Shown: positions 1 through 8,885 of the stretch, piece by piece
How the letters are laid out: the number at the start of each line of letters is the position of its first letter
How positions within the stretch are numbered: the first letter of the stretch is position 1
Assembly (NCBI GenBank): GCA_018241505.1
Contig: JAFEDS010000021.1
Location: forward strand, 97,472-161,471
Direction: 5' to 3'
Length of the DNA: 64,000 nucleotides
Origin: Pseudomonadota bacterium
GTDB lineage: Bacteria > Pseudomonadota > Gammaproteobacteria > Steroidobacterales > Steroidobacteraceae
Translations under genes and position numbers: made by a program
The notes under the pieces: model-generated
Seen by the model: only the letters and a program-made list of their open reading frames with translations
Database searches by the model: none
What the model was told of the DNA's origin: nothing

Positions 1-513
1 GACTGGCAGTTGATGCGGACCTGTCCTACAGCGCTCATGTTGACGCGCGGGAGGGCGTGGAAGCCAGCGCCCACATTCGCGGCAGCCATAGACGTTTCCG
101 CTGCGGAAAGCGCGGGGCTGGCCCAAGGAATACTCAGCGCAGCCCAAGCGATCCTGCAATCAGCCGGCGGGGAGCTGGAAGTGGTTTACGCGGAGGCGCT
201 CGATCTACAAGATGAAGAACGTGAGAAGGGCGCGCGCACCCTGCAAGATTTGACGGCGCAGGTCCCAGAATTGAGCCCGCACGTACACATCCTCGCCGGC
301 AACCCCGAGGTGAGTTTGCCGCGTTTCGCCGAGCATCGAAAATACGATGCGATTCTGCTGGGCGCGTTGACGCACAAGCCGGGATACACATCGCAGGTGG
401 GCACGCTCACCTCGAGGCTGATGGATGCGCTCGATTGCGACTTCATTCTGTTGAAATCCAGTGCTTACCGCAGTCCGCTTGCGGCTTCCGCGGCACGGAC
501 TACTGCCGCCTGA
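1..513 (+). CDS. Universal stress protein, C-terminal part (5' end off the window)
   Basis: The reading frame is open from the first base, so the gene starts to the left. The first residues (DWQLMRTCPTALML) match the end of the first Usp domain in the tandem Usp proteins elsewhere in this window (compare DWELLRTS at 24.5 kb). They are followed by a second Usp domain with the nucleotide-loop-like segment LLGALTHKPGYTSQVGT. It most resembles the C-terminal half of the Usp at 38676-39620. Usp proteins are cytoplasmic stress and starvation factors, many binding ATP; the exact role is unknown. Confidence 0.85.
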   Translation, partial: DWQLMRTCPTALMLTRGRAWKPAPTFAAAIDVSAAESAGLAQGILSAAQAILQSAGGELEVVYAEALDLQDEEREKGARTLQDLTAQVPELSPHVHILAGNPEVSLPRFAEHRKYDAILLGALTHKPGYTSQVGTLTSRLMDALDCDFILLKSSAYRSPLAASAARTTAA

Positions 514-567
514 CAATCGAAGCAGCGCCGCAAGTCGAACCGGCGCGACTGACGGCTTCGTCAGATC

Positions 568-1023
568 TCAGGCTGTCTCGCTGCGCTGCACGGCGCGGTG
601 TGTTTGAGATTTCATCAGCTCGGCAAGCTCGTGAAGCTCTGACGCGACCGCGGGCAGGAGGTCATCCAGTGTTACGATACCCACGAGCGCGCCGTTGGCG
701 TCGGTCACGGGAGCTCTGCGCACGGCTCGCGCGTTCATGGCGTCGATACCATCCGAAAGGCTCGTCTCAACACCTAGGCACAGCGGATTTGTCGACATGA
801 CATCGCCGACGGTCAGGCAATGCAGATCGGCCCCCTTGAACACCTGGCCGCGCACGATGTCACGGTCCGTCAACATCCCGACCGCTCGACGCTGTGGGTC
901 GTGAGGGTTCAGCACGACCAATGAGCCCACCTTGTTTTCACGCATGAGCATGGCAGCCTGCGCCAAGGGCTGGTCGGGGTGTGTGACAATTACACGGGTC
1001 GTTCTGATGTCGCCGATATTCAT
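568..1023 (-). CDS. CBS-domain-pair protein
   Basis: A 151-residue protein made almost wholly of two CBS motifs (GMLTDRDIVRG in the first, GIVTLDDLLPA in the second). CBS pairs bind adenine nucleotides and act as energy sensors; stand-alone ones such as mycobacterial Hrp1 belong to hypoxia regulons. A GGAAG-type ribosome site precedes the ATG. It is divergent from the second CBS gene at 1162, so the 138 bases between them should hold both promoters. Partner and ligand are unknown. Confidence 0.88.
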   Translation of the reverse strand: MNIGDIRTTRVIVTHPDQPLAQAAMLMRENKVGSLVVLNPHDPQRRAVGMLTDRDIVRGQVFKGADLHCLTVGDVMSTNPLCLGVETSLSDGIDAMNARAVRRAPVTDANGALVGIVTLDDLLPAVASELHELAELMKSQTHRAVQRSETA

Positions 1024-1087
1024 GATTCTCGCTTCCGAATGGACTGCGGCGCTATTGATAGCGCGCGCGCTCCCTTGTGGCCATCAG

Positions 1088-1104
1088 CAAAGATACGGAT
1101 GGCC
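1088..1104. promoter_or_regulatory. Weak candidate regulatory site between divergent CBS genes
   Basis: On the minus strand the text reads TCCGTATCTTTGC, a partial match to the recurring word TAsGTAyTTTCCG. On the plus strand the overlapping GATACGGATGGCC resembles a second recurring word (see findings). It lies about 60 bases from both start codons, the same distance as the better sites. No clear -35/-10 pair was identified. Confidence 0.3.
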
Positions 1105-1161
1105 AAGTTGCTCGGGCGGTGACTGAATGTGAGACCGGAATACCGGACGGAGGTCTATCAA

Positions 1162-1599
1162 ATGAACGTGGGGCAAATCAGTGGCGGTCGGCTCGTGACA
1201 GTCTCACAGCACTCTATGGTGTCGGAGGTGGCTCGAATGATGGCCGCGAATCACGTAGGAGCTGTGATTGTCACGGAGAATGCGGATGATGAATCGCCGA
1301 TGGTCGGGCTCATTACCGATCGAGATATTGTGAATGCCCAGTTGGATCAGACCAAAGATCTCAACAGCCTCAGTGCGGAAGCGGTCATGACGCGCAAGGT
1401 ACTGACTCTGAGTCCGGGAGACTCCCTCGATGGCGCGATCGCACACATGCGTGCCAGAAATGTGCGCAGAGCACCGATCGTTAGCGCGGGGGGTGTTCCG
1501 GTTGGTATGGTGTCCACCGACGATCTCATTGCTCAAATGTCGTTCAAACTTTGCAGCATTGCCGGCATCGTGGCCAAGCAGTCCCAAAGGGAGCGCTGA
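1162..1599 (+). CDS. CBS-domain-pair protein, first gene of the rbbA operon
   Basis: About 145 residues with two CBS motifs (VGLITDRDIVNA and GMVSTDDLIAQ). I chose the ATG at 1162 over an in-frame GTG at 1129 because GGAGG sits about nine bases before it and the protein then begins MNVGQIS, like other CBS genes here. The stop is two bases before the GTG of the HlyD-type gene, so it is probably co-transcribed with the exporter. A CBS protein leading an RbbA-type exporter operon suggests energy-status input, but this is inference. Confidence 0.88.
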   Translation: MNVGQISGGRLVTVSQHSMVSEVARMMAANHVGAVIVTENADDESPMVGLITDRDIVNAQLDQTKDLNSLSAEAVMTRKVLTLSPGDSLDGAIAHMRARNVRRAPIVSAGGVPVGMVSTDDLIAQMSFKLCSIAGIVAKQSQRER

Positions 1600-1601
1600 G
1601 T

Positions 1602-2738
1602 GTGTCCGTTGCTCTCCAGCAGCCGCCCGTAAACCTGCCATCGGCGCCTGCGTTGCAGCCGCAGCCGGCCTTGCAACCTGCCCCCGACCTGCATCCGGTG
1701 CCGGTTGTCTCGACGCTGCCAGCCATTCCAGGCGACGCTTCAAACCGGCGGCGCTGGCGCGGTCCGGTGCGGTGGTTATTGTTTGTCCTGCTGATTGCTG
1801 GCGGCGCCGCTCTCTATTTCTGGAAACACACCGGCGGCACCGTACTTCCCGCGGGCATCGTGTCGTCCAACGGGCGGCTGGAGGCCACTGAGATCGACAT
1901 CGCGACGAAGCTCGCCGGCCGCATCAGCGAAGTGTTGGTTCAGGAGGGCGACTTCGTTGAGCGGGGGCAGATTGTTGCGCGCATGGATACAAATGTGCTG
2001 CAGGCGCAGTTCCGTGAGGCCCAGGCGGATGCCAATCGCGCCAAGATGGCCCTCGCCACGGCGAATGCGGTTGTCGACCAACGGCGCAATGAGCTGACGC
2101 TTGCACAGAGCATCCTACGGCGTTCCAAGCAACTGGTGGACGGCCATTTCATCAGCGTGGAGAAGCTCGACAGCGACCAGGCGCAGTTCAATGTAGCCAG
2201 TGCGACGCTGACTGCCGCGGTTTCCCAGGTCTCCATCGCCAAGGCGGCGCTGCAGGCCGCTGGAGCGGCCATCGAGCGGATCCAGGCCGATATTGACGAC
2301 AGCGTACTGCGCGCGCCGACTGCAGGTCGCGCTCAATATCGCCTCGCGCAGCCGGGAGAAGTCCTCCCCGCGGGCGGCAAAGTCATCGGAATGTTGGATC
2401 TCGCCGACGTCTACATGACCTTGTTCCTGCCGGAAGATTCCGCCGGACGGCTGGCAATCGGCTCTGAAGCGCGGCTCGTATTTGATGCCGCCCCACAGTA
2501 CGTGGTTCCTGCCCGCATCACTTTCGTTGCGACCGAAGCGCAATTCACACCCAAGACGGTGGAGACGGCCACCGAGCGGCAGAAGCTCGTCTTCAGGATA
2601 AAGGCGCAGTTGGATCCCGATCTGCTGCGCAAGCATTGGACGCAGGTGAAGGCGGGTGTTCCTGGCACCGGCTATGTCAGGGTCAATCCTGCTTCGGTCT
2701 GGCCCCAGACGCTGGCAATTCGCCTCCCGGCGCCATGA
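1602..2738 (+). CDS. yhiI: HlyD-family periplasmic adaptor of the RbbA/YhhJ exporter
   Basis: 378 residues from a GTG at 1602. A proline- and alanine-rich cytoplasmic lead (about 1-50) is followed by one membrane segment (about 56-74), a biotinyl-lipoyl-like half motif (GRLEATEIDIATKLAGRI), a long alanine/glutamine-rich coiled-coil hairpin, and a second lipoyl half with beta-barrel (APTAGRAQYRLAQPGEVLP). This is the membrane fusion architecture that links an inner-membrane pump to an outer-membrane channel. Gene order yhiI-rbbA-yhhJ matches the E. coli locus. Its end overlaps the rbbA start by four bases, so translation is coupled. No TolC-like gene lies nearby. The lead before the membrane segment is unusually long. 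Confidence 0.88.
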   Translation: MSVALQQPPVNLPSAPALQPQPALQPAPDLHPVPVVSTLPAIPGDASNRRRWRGPVRWLLFVLLIAGGAALYFWKHTGGTVLPAGIVSSNGRLEATEIDIATKLAGRISEVLVQEGDFVERGQIVARMDTNVLQAQFREAQADANRAKMALATANAVVDQRRNELTLAQSILRRSKQLVDGHFISVEKLDSDQAQFNVASATLTAAVSQVSIAKAALQAAGAAIERIQADIDDSVLRAPTAGRAQYRLAQPGEVLPAGGKVIGMLDLADVYMTLFLPEDSAGRLAIGSEARLVFDAAPQYVVPARITFVATEAQFTPKTVETATERQKLVFRIKAQLDPDLLRKHWTQVKAGVPGTGYVRVNPASVWPQTLAIRLPAP

Positions 2739-5434
2739 GCGCGGCGGTCCGGGTCGCGCGGGTCAGCTTGCGATACAAGGCCACGATTGCACTGCAGGAT
2801 GTCAGTCTCGGGATTCCCACCGGAGAGCTCATCGGCTTCATTGGACCCGATGGCGTAGGCAAGTCGAGTCTGCTGGGCTTGATTGCCGGAGCGCGTCGGA
2901 TCCAGTCGGGCTCGGTTGAGGCGTTGGGTGGCAACATGGCGGATCCTGAGCACCGCGGCCGGGTCTGCTCCCGCATCGCCTACATGCCCCAGGGCCTCGG
3001 CCGCAATCTGTACCCGAGTCTATCGGTCTTTGAGAATGTTGATTTTTTCGGACGCCTGTTCGGTCTCGACAGCGCGGCGCGGAAGCGGCGTATCGCCGAC
3101 TTGCTCAGCGCGGTGGGAATAGGCGAATTCCAGGATCGCCTTGCCGGCGCGCTGTCCGGAGGCATGAAGCAGAAACTCGGCTTGTGCTGCGCGCTGATCC
3201 ACGATCCCGATCTGCTGATTCTCGATGAGCCCACCACGGGTATCGACCCATTGTCGCGCCGCCAGTTCTGGCAGCTCATCTCGGGCATTCGGGCGCGGCG
3301 GCCAGGCCTCACGGTTTTGGTGGCAACAGCCTATTTCGATGAGGCTCAGACCTTCGATCAACTCGTTGTCATGAGTGACGGACGCATACTGGCTGTCGGT
3401 ACGCCTGCTGCACTCATGCAACAGTATCGCGCGGCAAATCTGGAGGATCTGTATGCGCGCCTTCTCGGAGGTTCGGTGGACGACTGGTCGATGGCCGCCG
3501 ACCGACCCGCCGGCGACATTCCGCGGGAGCCCGCGATCGAGGCGCGCGGGTTGACTCGCCGGTTCGGTGATTTCGTGGCCGTCGACAATATCGAGCTGGA
3601 GATTCGTCGCGGTGAAATTTTCGGCTTTCTGGGTCCGAACGGCTGCGGCAAGACCACGACCATGAAGATGTTGACCGGTCTGCTGCCCGCCTCCAGCGGC
3701 GTAACCCGCCTGTTGGGTCAACCGGTGGATGTCCGCGATCTGAGCCTGCGTCGTCGCGTAGGATTCATGTCGCAATCGTTCTCGTTGTATTCGGAGCTCA
3801 CGGTGCGTCAGAACCTCGAGCTGCATGCCCATTTGTTCCAGTTGCGCAAGCGAGCGGCGGTGCAGCGGATGGCATACCTGGCGGAGCAGTTCGGGCTGAA
3901 GCCATATCTCGATGAGGGCGCAGAGCGGCTGCCGCTTGGCGTACGTCAACGCCTGTCGCTTGCAGTCGCGCTCATCCATGAGCCGGAACTGCTGATTCTC
4001 GATGAGCCCACCTCAGGGGTGGATCCCATGGCGCGGGATCACTTCTGGCATCTGCTTCTCGGGCTCGCCCGTGACCGGGGTATCACAATCCTCATTTCCA
4101 CGCACTTCATGAATGAGGCGTCGCGGTGCGACCGGATCGCGTTGATGTACGAAGGCAAAATTCTCACAACAGGGGCTCCTGCGGACATCGTTCGAGACGC
4201 CCGGGCGCGGACACTCGAGGAGGCATTCATCACCCGTCTCAGTCAGATTGTATCGGTACCTGGGGAATCTGCGACTGTAGAGGTGTCCTCGCCTGGACGA
4301 AGCGGTCAAGCAGACACCGGGTTCACACTGCATCGCCTGTGGACCTACGCCCGCCGCGAGTGGATGGAAATCCGCCGCGACCCGATCCGACTCGCTTTCG
4401 CGCTCATCGGCCCCATCGTACTCATGATTGTCTTCGGGTACGGAATCACATTCGACGTCGAGCACCTTTCGTACGCCGTACTCGACTACGATCGCTCGTC
4501 CGACAGCAGAAACTACCTGGAGGGGTTCTCGAGCTCCCGGTATTTCGCCCCACACCAGGATGTTCGCGACGCGCAAGATCTCGAGAGACGCATGCGCGAC
4601 GGCGAGCTGCGATTTGTCATTGAGATACCTCCCGCGTTCGGGCGCGACTTGCAAGCGGGGCGCTCACCGGAAGTGGCGGTGTGGGTCGATGGAGCTTTTC
4701 CTTTCCGCGCCGAGACGACGCGAGCCTATGTCGAAGGCGTGCACCGGATGTATCTCGACCGCCTACTCACCGCGCAACAGACTATCTCGCCCGCTCGAAT
4801 CGAGGCGCGATTCCGCTACAACCAGGACTTTCGCAGCGTATACACGGTAGTTCCGGGCACTATTATGATGCTCCTTCTGTTCATGCCCGCGATCATGACG
4901 GCTCTCGGTGTGGTCCGGGAGAAGGAGCTTGGATCCATTGTCAACTTTCATGTGACGCCGACCACCAAGCTGGAGTTTCTGTTAGGCAAGCAATTGCCTT
5001 ACATTGCGCTGGGATTGACCAACTTCGCAATACTGCTCGCACTGGCTGTCGGGTTGTTCCAGGTGCCCGTCAAAGGCAGCCTGCCGGCGTTGGTGCTCGG
5101 CGCGGTCATCTATGTCATTTCCAGCACTGCATTCGGGCTGCTGATCTCCAATTTCGTGAAGACCCAGATTGCCGCCATCTTCGCCACGGCCATTATTACC
5201 ACGGTGCCGGCCATCGAGTATTCGGGATTCATTACACCTGTGTCTTCGCTGTCGACCGATGCTCACATCATCGGCGGCGCCTTCGCCAGCACTTATTTTC
5301 TGCACTTGAGCCTCGGAACGTTCACGAAGGCACTGGATCTGGCGGGCGTGAGCCTGGATCTGCTCGCCCTGATGCTCATAGCCACGGTCATCACGATATT
5401 CGCCCGCGCGGCCCTTCCTGCACAGGAGGCGTGA
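2735..5434 (+). CDS. rbbA: Fused double-ATPase ABC transporter with permease (RbbA type)
   Basis: 899 residues from the ATG at 2735. First ABC domain: Walker A GPDGVGKSS near residue 40, signature LSGGMKQKLG, Walker B LLILDEPTTGIDP. Second ABC domain: Walker A GPNGCGKTTT near residue 300, but a degenerate signature LPLGVRQRL, with Walker B LLILDEPTSGVDP. From about residue 530 an ABC-2 permease begins (RREWMEIRRDP) and several hydrophobic helices end the protein. The length fits E. coli RbbA (about 910). RbbA was described as a ribosome-associated ATPase, but the permease and HlyD partner point to export. The degenerate second signature suggests asymmetric ATP sites. Co-transcribed with its neighbours. 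Confidence 0.92.
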   Translation: MSAAVRVARVSLRYKATIALQDVSLGIPTGELIGFIGPDGVGKSSLLGLIAGARRIQSGSVEALGGNMADPEHRGRVCSRIAYMPQGLGRNLYPSLSVFENVDFFGRLFGLDSAARKRRIADLLSAVGIGEFQDRLAGALSGGMKQKLGLCCALIHDPDLLILDEPTTGIDPLSRRQFWQLISGIRARRPGLTVLVATAYFDEAQTFDQLVVMSDGRILAVGTPAALMQQYRAANLEDLYARLLGGSVDDWSMAADRPAGDIPREPAIEARGLTRRFGDFVAVDNIELEIRRGEIFGFLGPNGCGKTTTMKMLTGLLPASSGVTRLLGQPVDVRDLSLRRRVGFMSQSFSLYSELTVRQNLELHAHLFQLRKRAAVQRMAYLAEQFGLKPYLDEGAERLPLGVRQRLSLAVALIHEPELLILDEPTSGVDPMARDHFWHLLLGLARDRGITILISTHFMNEASRCDRIALMYEGKILTTGAPADIVRDARARTLEEAFITRLSQIVSVPGESATVEVSSPGRSGQADTGFTLHRLWTYARREWMEIRRDPIRLAFALIGPIVLMIVFGYGITFDVEHLSYAVLDYDRSSDSRNYLEGFSSSRYFAPHQDVRDAQDLERRMRDGELRFVIEIPPAFGRDLQAGRSPEVAVWVDGAFPFRAETTRAYVEGVHRMYLDRLLTAQQTISPARIEARFRYNQDFRSVYTVVPGTIMMLLLFMPAIMTALGVVREKELGSIVNFHVTPTTKLEFLLGKQLPYIALGLTNFAILLALAVGLFQVPVKGSLPALVLGAVIYVISSTAFGLLISNFVKTQIAAIFATAIITTVPAIEYSGFITPVSSLSTDAHIIGGAFASTYFLHLSLGTFTKALDLAGVSLDLLALMLIATVITIFARAALPAQEA

Positions 5435-5436
5435 GT

Positions 5437-6570
5437 GTGGACCGGCTGAGCAGCATCTATCGTCTCGCGTTGAAGGAGCTGGCGAGCCTGTCACGCGATG
5501 TTGCACTCGTGGGCCTAATCATCTACGCATTCACGTACGCCGTGTACGGTCCTGCCAAAGGTGCCCGTATGGAGCTGCGTGATGCTTCCGTCGCAATTGT
5601 CGACGAAGACCATTCCGTGCTGTCGGCCCGTTTAGGGGATGCACTGCTTCCGCCTCTGTTTCAGCCTCCGCGCTATCTCGATCGCGCGCAGATCGACGCA
5701 GCCATGGATGCAGGCAAATACACGTTCATTGTGGACATTCCCCCGCGCTTCCAAGCCGATGTTCAGGCAGGGCGGCAACCCGCGATGCAAGTCAACATCG
5801 ACGCCACTGCGATGAGCCAGGCGGGCCGGGGCGCTGGCTACATAGCAAACATATTCGCCGGGGAGATTGCTAGATTTGTCGGTGCCGCCACCGTACAAAC
5901 CCAGCCGGTGCGCCTGATCGTGCGCTCAAAATTCAACGCGAACCTGCTCGATACCTGGTTCCTGGGAGTCTCCCAGATCATCAGCAATATAACGCTCCTG
6001 GCGGTCATTCTTTCCGGAGCTGCGGTGGTGCGGGAGCGGGAACACGGCACGATCGAGCATCTGCTGGTCCTGCCCCTGCGACCCAGCGATGTCATGCTTG
6101 CGAAGATCGTGGCCAACGGCTTCACCATTGTGGTTGTGGCGACCCTCTCGCTGTGGATCATTGTGCAGGGCCTGTTACAGGTGCCGATTGCAGGCTCCGT
6201 TGCGCTGTTCATTCTGGATGCCGTCGTGTATCTGTTTTCGGTGACCTCACTGGGAATTCTGCTGGCCACCCTCGCGCGCTCCATGCCGCAATTCGGCCTG
6301 TTGGCATTTCTGGTTTTCCTGGTGCTCAACATGCTGTCCGGAGGGGCCACACCGCTCGACAGCATGCCGGACTGGCTGCAATCGATCATACAATTGTCAC
6401 CCGCCGTGCACTTCGTCAATACCGCGCTTGCGATCCTCTATCGTGGCGCGGATTTGCGCGCTGCGGGAGGTGAAATGCTGGTGACGGCGGGTATCGGCGT
6501 GCTGTTCTTTGCGGTTGCCCTGAGTCGCTTCCGGAAGATGATTGCCATTGTGCAATTGCGAGGTGTCTGA
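5437..6570 (+). CDS. yhhJ: ABC-2 type permease (YhhJ)
   Basis: 377 residues. I chose the GTG at 5437, seven bases after AGGAGG, over the GTG at 5431, which is too close to the ribosome site. One N-terminal membrane helix (RDVALVGLIIYAFTYAVYG), a large periplasmic domain (about 40-170), then five hydrophobic helices with the conserved VVREREHGTIEHLLVLPL segment of ABC-2 permeases. It should pair with the permease half of RbbA as a heterodimeric channel. It overlaps the next gene by one base (TGATG), so all five genes from 1162 to 8267 look like one transcript. Confidence 0.9.
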   Translation: MDRLSSIYRLALKELASLSRDVALVGLIIYAFTYAVYGPAKGARMELRDASVAIVDEDHSVLSARLGDALLPPLFQPPRYLDRAQIDAAMDAGKYTFIVDIPPRFQADVQAGRQPAMQVNIDATAMSQAGRGAGYIANIFAGEIARFVGAATVQTQPVRLIVRSKFNANLLDTWFLGVSQIISNITLLAVILSGAAVVREREHGTIEHLLVLPLRPSDVMLAKIVANGFTIVVVATLSLWIIVQGLLQVPIAGSVALFILDAVVYLFSVTSLGILLATLARSMPQFGLLAFLVFLVLNMLSGGATPLDSMPDWLQSIIQLSPAVHFVNTALAILYRGADLRAAGGEMLVTAGIGVLFFAVALSRFRKMIAIVQLRGV

Positions 6571-8267
6571 TGCTCGGAGAGTTTCTGCAAGAGGCGCGCG
6601 TAGCCTACTTTTCGATGGAGATTGCGTTACGCAGTGAAATTCCCACCTATGCCGGCGGTCTGGGTGTGTTGGCCGGAGACACGCTGCGGTCGTCTGCGGA
6701 TTTGGGCCTGCCGCTCGTCGCCGTGACGTTGGTGAGTCGCACCGGGTATTTTCATCAGGATATCGACGCGTCTGGCAACCAGCAGGAGCGGCCGGAGGGC
6801 TGGGACCCCGCACGCTGGGCTCGAAAGCTGGATGCCCAAGTGGCCGTCCGAATCGAAAATCGGGCTGTGTGGGTGGGCGCGTGGCTGTATGTCATCGAAA
6901 GCAACCTCGGCGGCCGCTCACCGGTGATCTTGCTCGACACGGATCTTGCTGAAAACGAACCGCCCGACCGGCAGATCACGGACGTTCTCTATGGGGGCGA
7001 TGATGCCTACCGCTTGAAACAAGAGATGGTGCTCGGCATGGCCGGTGTGCGCATTCTGCGCGCTCTGGGGTTCGTCATCAGTGCCTATCACATGAATGAG
7101 GGACATTCAGCGTTGCTCGGCATCGAGCTCCTGCGCACCCACGCTTACCCGCCGGATGATCTGCGGGCAGGGGAATTCCCTTACGATCTGCCGCGAGTGC
7201 GGGAACAGTGCCGCTTCACAACTCATACGCCTGTGGATGCCGGGCACGACCGGTTTGCCTATTCTCTCGTCGAGCGGCTGTTCACGAGTGACACCTACGA
7301 AAGCCATTCGGGCGGTGGCGCTGCCGGTCCCGTTGATTTCGCGGTTCTGCGTGAGCTCGCGGGCCAGGACAGTCTCAACATGACCCGACTCGCTCTCGCG
7401 GTGAGCGATTTCGTGAATGGGGTGGCGAAACGACATGCTGAAGTGTCCGCGAGGATGTTTCCGGGATACCGGGTTCGGGCGATCACCAACGGCGTGCATC
7501 CCTATACCTGGACCGCCAAAAGTTTCCGCGCGCTCTTTGACCAGTATGTGCCTGGCTGGTGCCATGAACCGGAGCTTCTGAGTCGGGCCGATGCAATTCC
7601 AGACGCGGAGGTCCTCGCTGCGCACACCGCAGCCAAAAAAACACTGTTCGACAGCGTGCGCGCACTTACAGGGGCGGTCCTTCGAGAGAGTGTTGCAACG
7701 CTCGGCTTCGCCAGGCGCATGACTGCCTACAAACGTCCCGATCTGTTGTTTACCGACCTCGAACGATTGAAATCCATCGCGCGCGAGCATCCGATCCAGG
7801 TGGTATTGGCGGGCAAGGCCCACCCGCGGGATGAGGAAGGCAAGCGGCTCATTCGGCTGCTGCACGAGCATGCACGCGCGCTATCCGGCGCCGTCCCGGT
7901 GGTCTTTCTGGCGAACTATGATCTGGCGTTAGCCCAACAGCTCGTTGCTGGCTGCGACATTTGGCTGAACACGCCTCTGCCACCCATGGAGGCTTCCGGT
8001 ACCAGCGGTATGAAGGCGGCTTTCAATGGTGTGCCGAGTCTGTCCATTCCGGACGGATGGTGGATTGAAGGCTGCATCGAAGGCGTGACAGGCTGGTCCG
8101 TGGAAGATTCGAGCTCGCTGTACGACAAGCTTGCCCAGGTAGTATTGCCTTGCTTCTACGGGCCGCGCTGGGTGGCTGTCATGAAGGGGACCCTCACGAA
8201 GAACCCTATGTATTTCAACACGCAGCGGATGATGCGCCGATATGCCACGGAGGCTTACCTGCGCTGA
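6570..8267 (+). CDS. Alpha-glucan phosphorylase, short GT35 type
   Basis: 565 residues; cleaves alpha-1,4-glucan with phosphate to give glucose 1-phosphate, saving an ATP when glycogen is burned. N-terminal AYFSMEIALRSEIPTYAGGLGVLAGD is typical of the short alpha-glucan phosphorylase family. The C-terminal part carries the pyridoxal-phosphate region EASGTSGMKAAFNGVP, although the total length is well under that of GlgP/MalP (about 800). It is translationally coupled to the exporter gene yhhJ, an odd partner; perhaps the operon is defined by shared low-energy regulation. I see no glycogen synthesis gene in the window. Confidence 0.88.
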   Translation: MLGEFLQEARVAYFSMEIALRSEIPTYAGGLGVLAGDTLRSSADLGLPLVAVTLVSRTGYFHQDIDASGNQQERPEGWDPARWARKLDAQVAVRIENRAVWVGAWLYVIESNLGGRSPVILLDTDLAENEPPDRQITDVLYGGDDAYRLKQEMVLGMAGVRILRALGFVISAYHMNEGHSALLGIELLRTHAYPPDDLRAGEFPYDLPRVREQCRFTTHTPVDAGHDRFAYSLVERLFTSDTYESHSGGGAAGPVDFAVLRELAGQDSLNMTRLALAVSDFVNGVAKRHAEVSARMFPGYRVRAITNGVHPYTWTAKSFRALFDQYVPGWCHEPELLSRADAIPDAEVLAAHTAAKKTLFDSVRALTGAVLRESVATLGFARRMTAYKRPDLLFTDLERLKSIAREHPIQVVLAGKAHPRDEEGKRLIRLLHEHARALSGAVPVVFLANYDLALAQQLVAGCDIWLNTPLPPMEASGTSGMKAAFNGVPSLSIPDGWWIEGCIEGVTGWSVEDSSSLYDKLAQVVLPCFYGPRWVAVMKGTLTKNPMYFNTQRMMRRYATEAYLR

Positions 8268-8364
8268 CGCTTTGCGGAAACTCCCTATCGTCACGAACGG
8301 CCACCGGTGAGACATTGGTGGGCGCCATGGATAAGCGACAGCACTTTTCACTCTCGTATTTTGC

Positions 8365-8885
8365 GGGCACCCACGCGGTATCGGTGCGCTCGGCTACACG
8401 CAACAACAGCCCACAGAGGATCGCTACCTGCTGAAGCATGGCGAGTTGCCCGTCTGGATGTTCTGATGGGCGGTCGGGGGGCGGAGCAGCTCATTTTCAA
8501 AGAGCTCTCGACCGGCGCGCAGAACGATCTGCAGCGAGCAACGGCGATGGCCCGTCAAATGGTCACACTGTACGGGATGAGCGACGCACTCGGGCCCGCG
8601 GCATTTGAACCCTCAGCGGCGCCGCTGTTTCTCCCGGAAGGAGCTACGCAACGCCGTGGCGAATACAGCGAGCGAACGGCTGAGGCGATTGACGAAGAGG
8701 TTCGCGGGTTGCTTTTGGCATCGGCGGAACGTGTTCGCAAGACTTTGACTGCGCACCGGGCCGAGCTACAGACACTTGCCGGCGAGCTCCTGCGGCACGA
8801 AGTGATCGACCGGCAGACATTGACGAATCTGTTACGAGCAGCGGAAGCACCGGTTGCGGCTACCGTTCGTTCACACGTCGCGTGA
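8365..8885 (+). pseudogene. ftsH: FtsH (M41 peptidase) C-terminal remnant, frameshifted
   Basis: Two frames together read like the peptidase end of FtsH. From 8368 one frame gives HPRGIGALGYTQQQPTEDR followed by YLLKHGEL and then a stop. From about 8449 another frame continues ARLDVLMGGRGAEQLIF, then STGAQNDLQRAT and MVTLYGMSDALGP, to the stop at 8885. Inserting one G near 8448 would join them perfectly. Everything upstream is missing: membrane helices, AAA domain and the HExxH zinc site. Bases 8268-8364 hold no clear coding match, only a doubtful ETLVGAM fragment. The 3' end overlaps the GNAT gene by 15 bases. A dead fragment; a sequencing error cannot explain the missing N-terminal part. 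Confidence 0.85.

Noticed and set aside
205-516. Long minus-strand open frame opposite the partial Usp
   Set aside because: Antisense frame in high-GC DNA with no recognisable domain.
1024-1161. FNR/Anr site (TTGAT-N4-ATCAA) before the CBS genes
   Set aside because: CTATTGATAGCG is present, but the second half-site is missing. I did not find a full FNR box in any promoter gap that I scanned.
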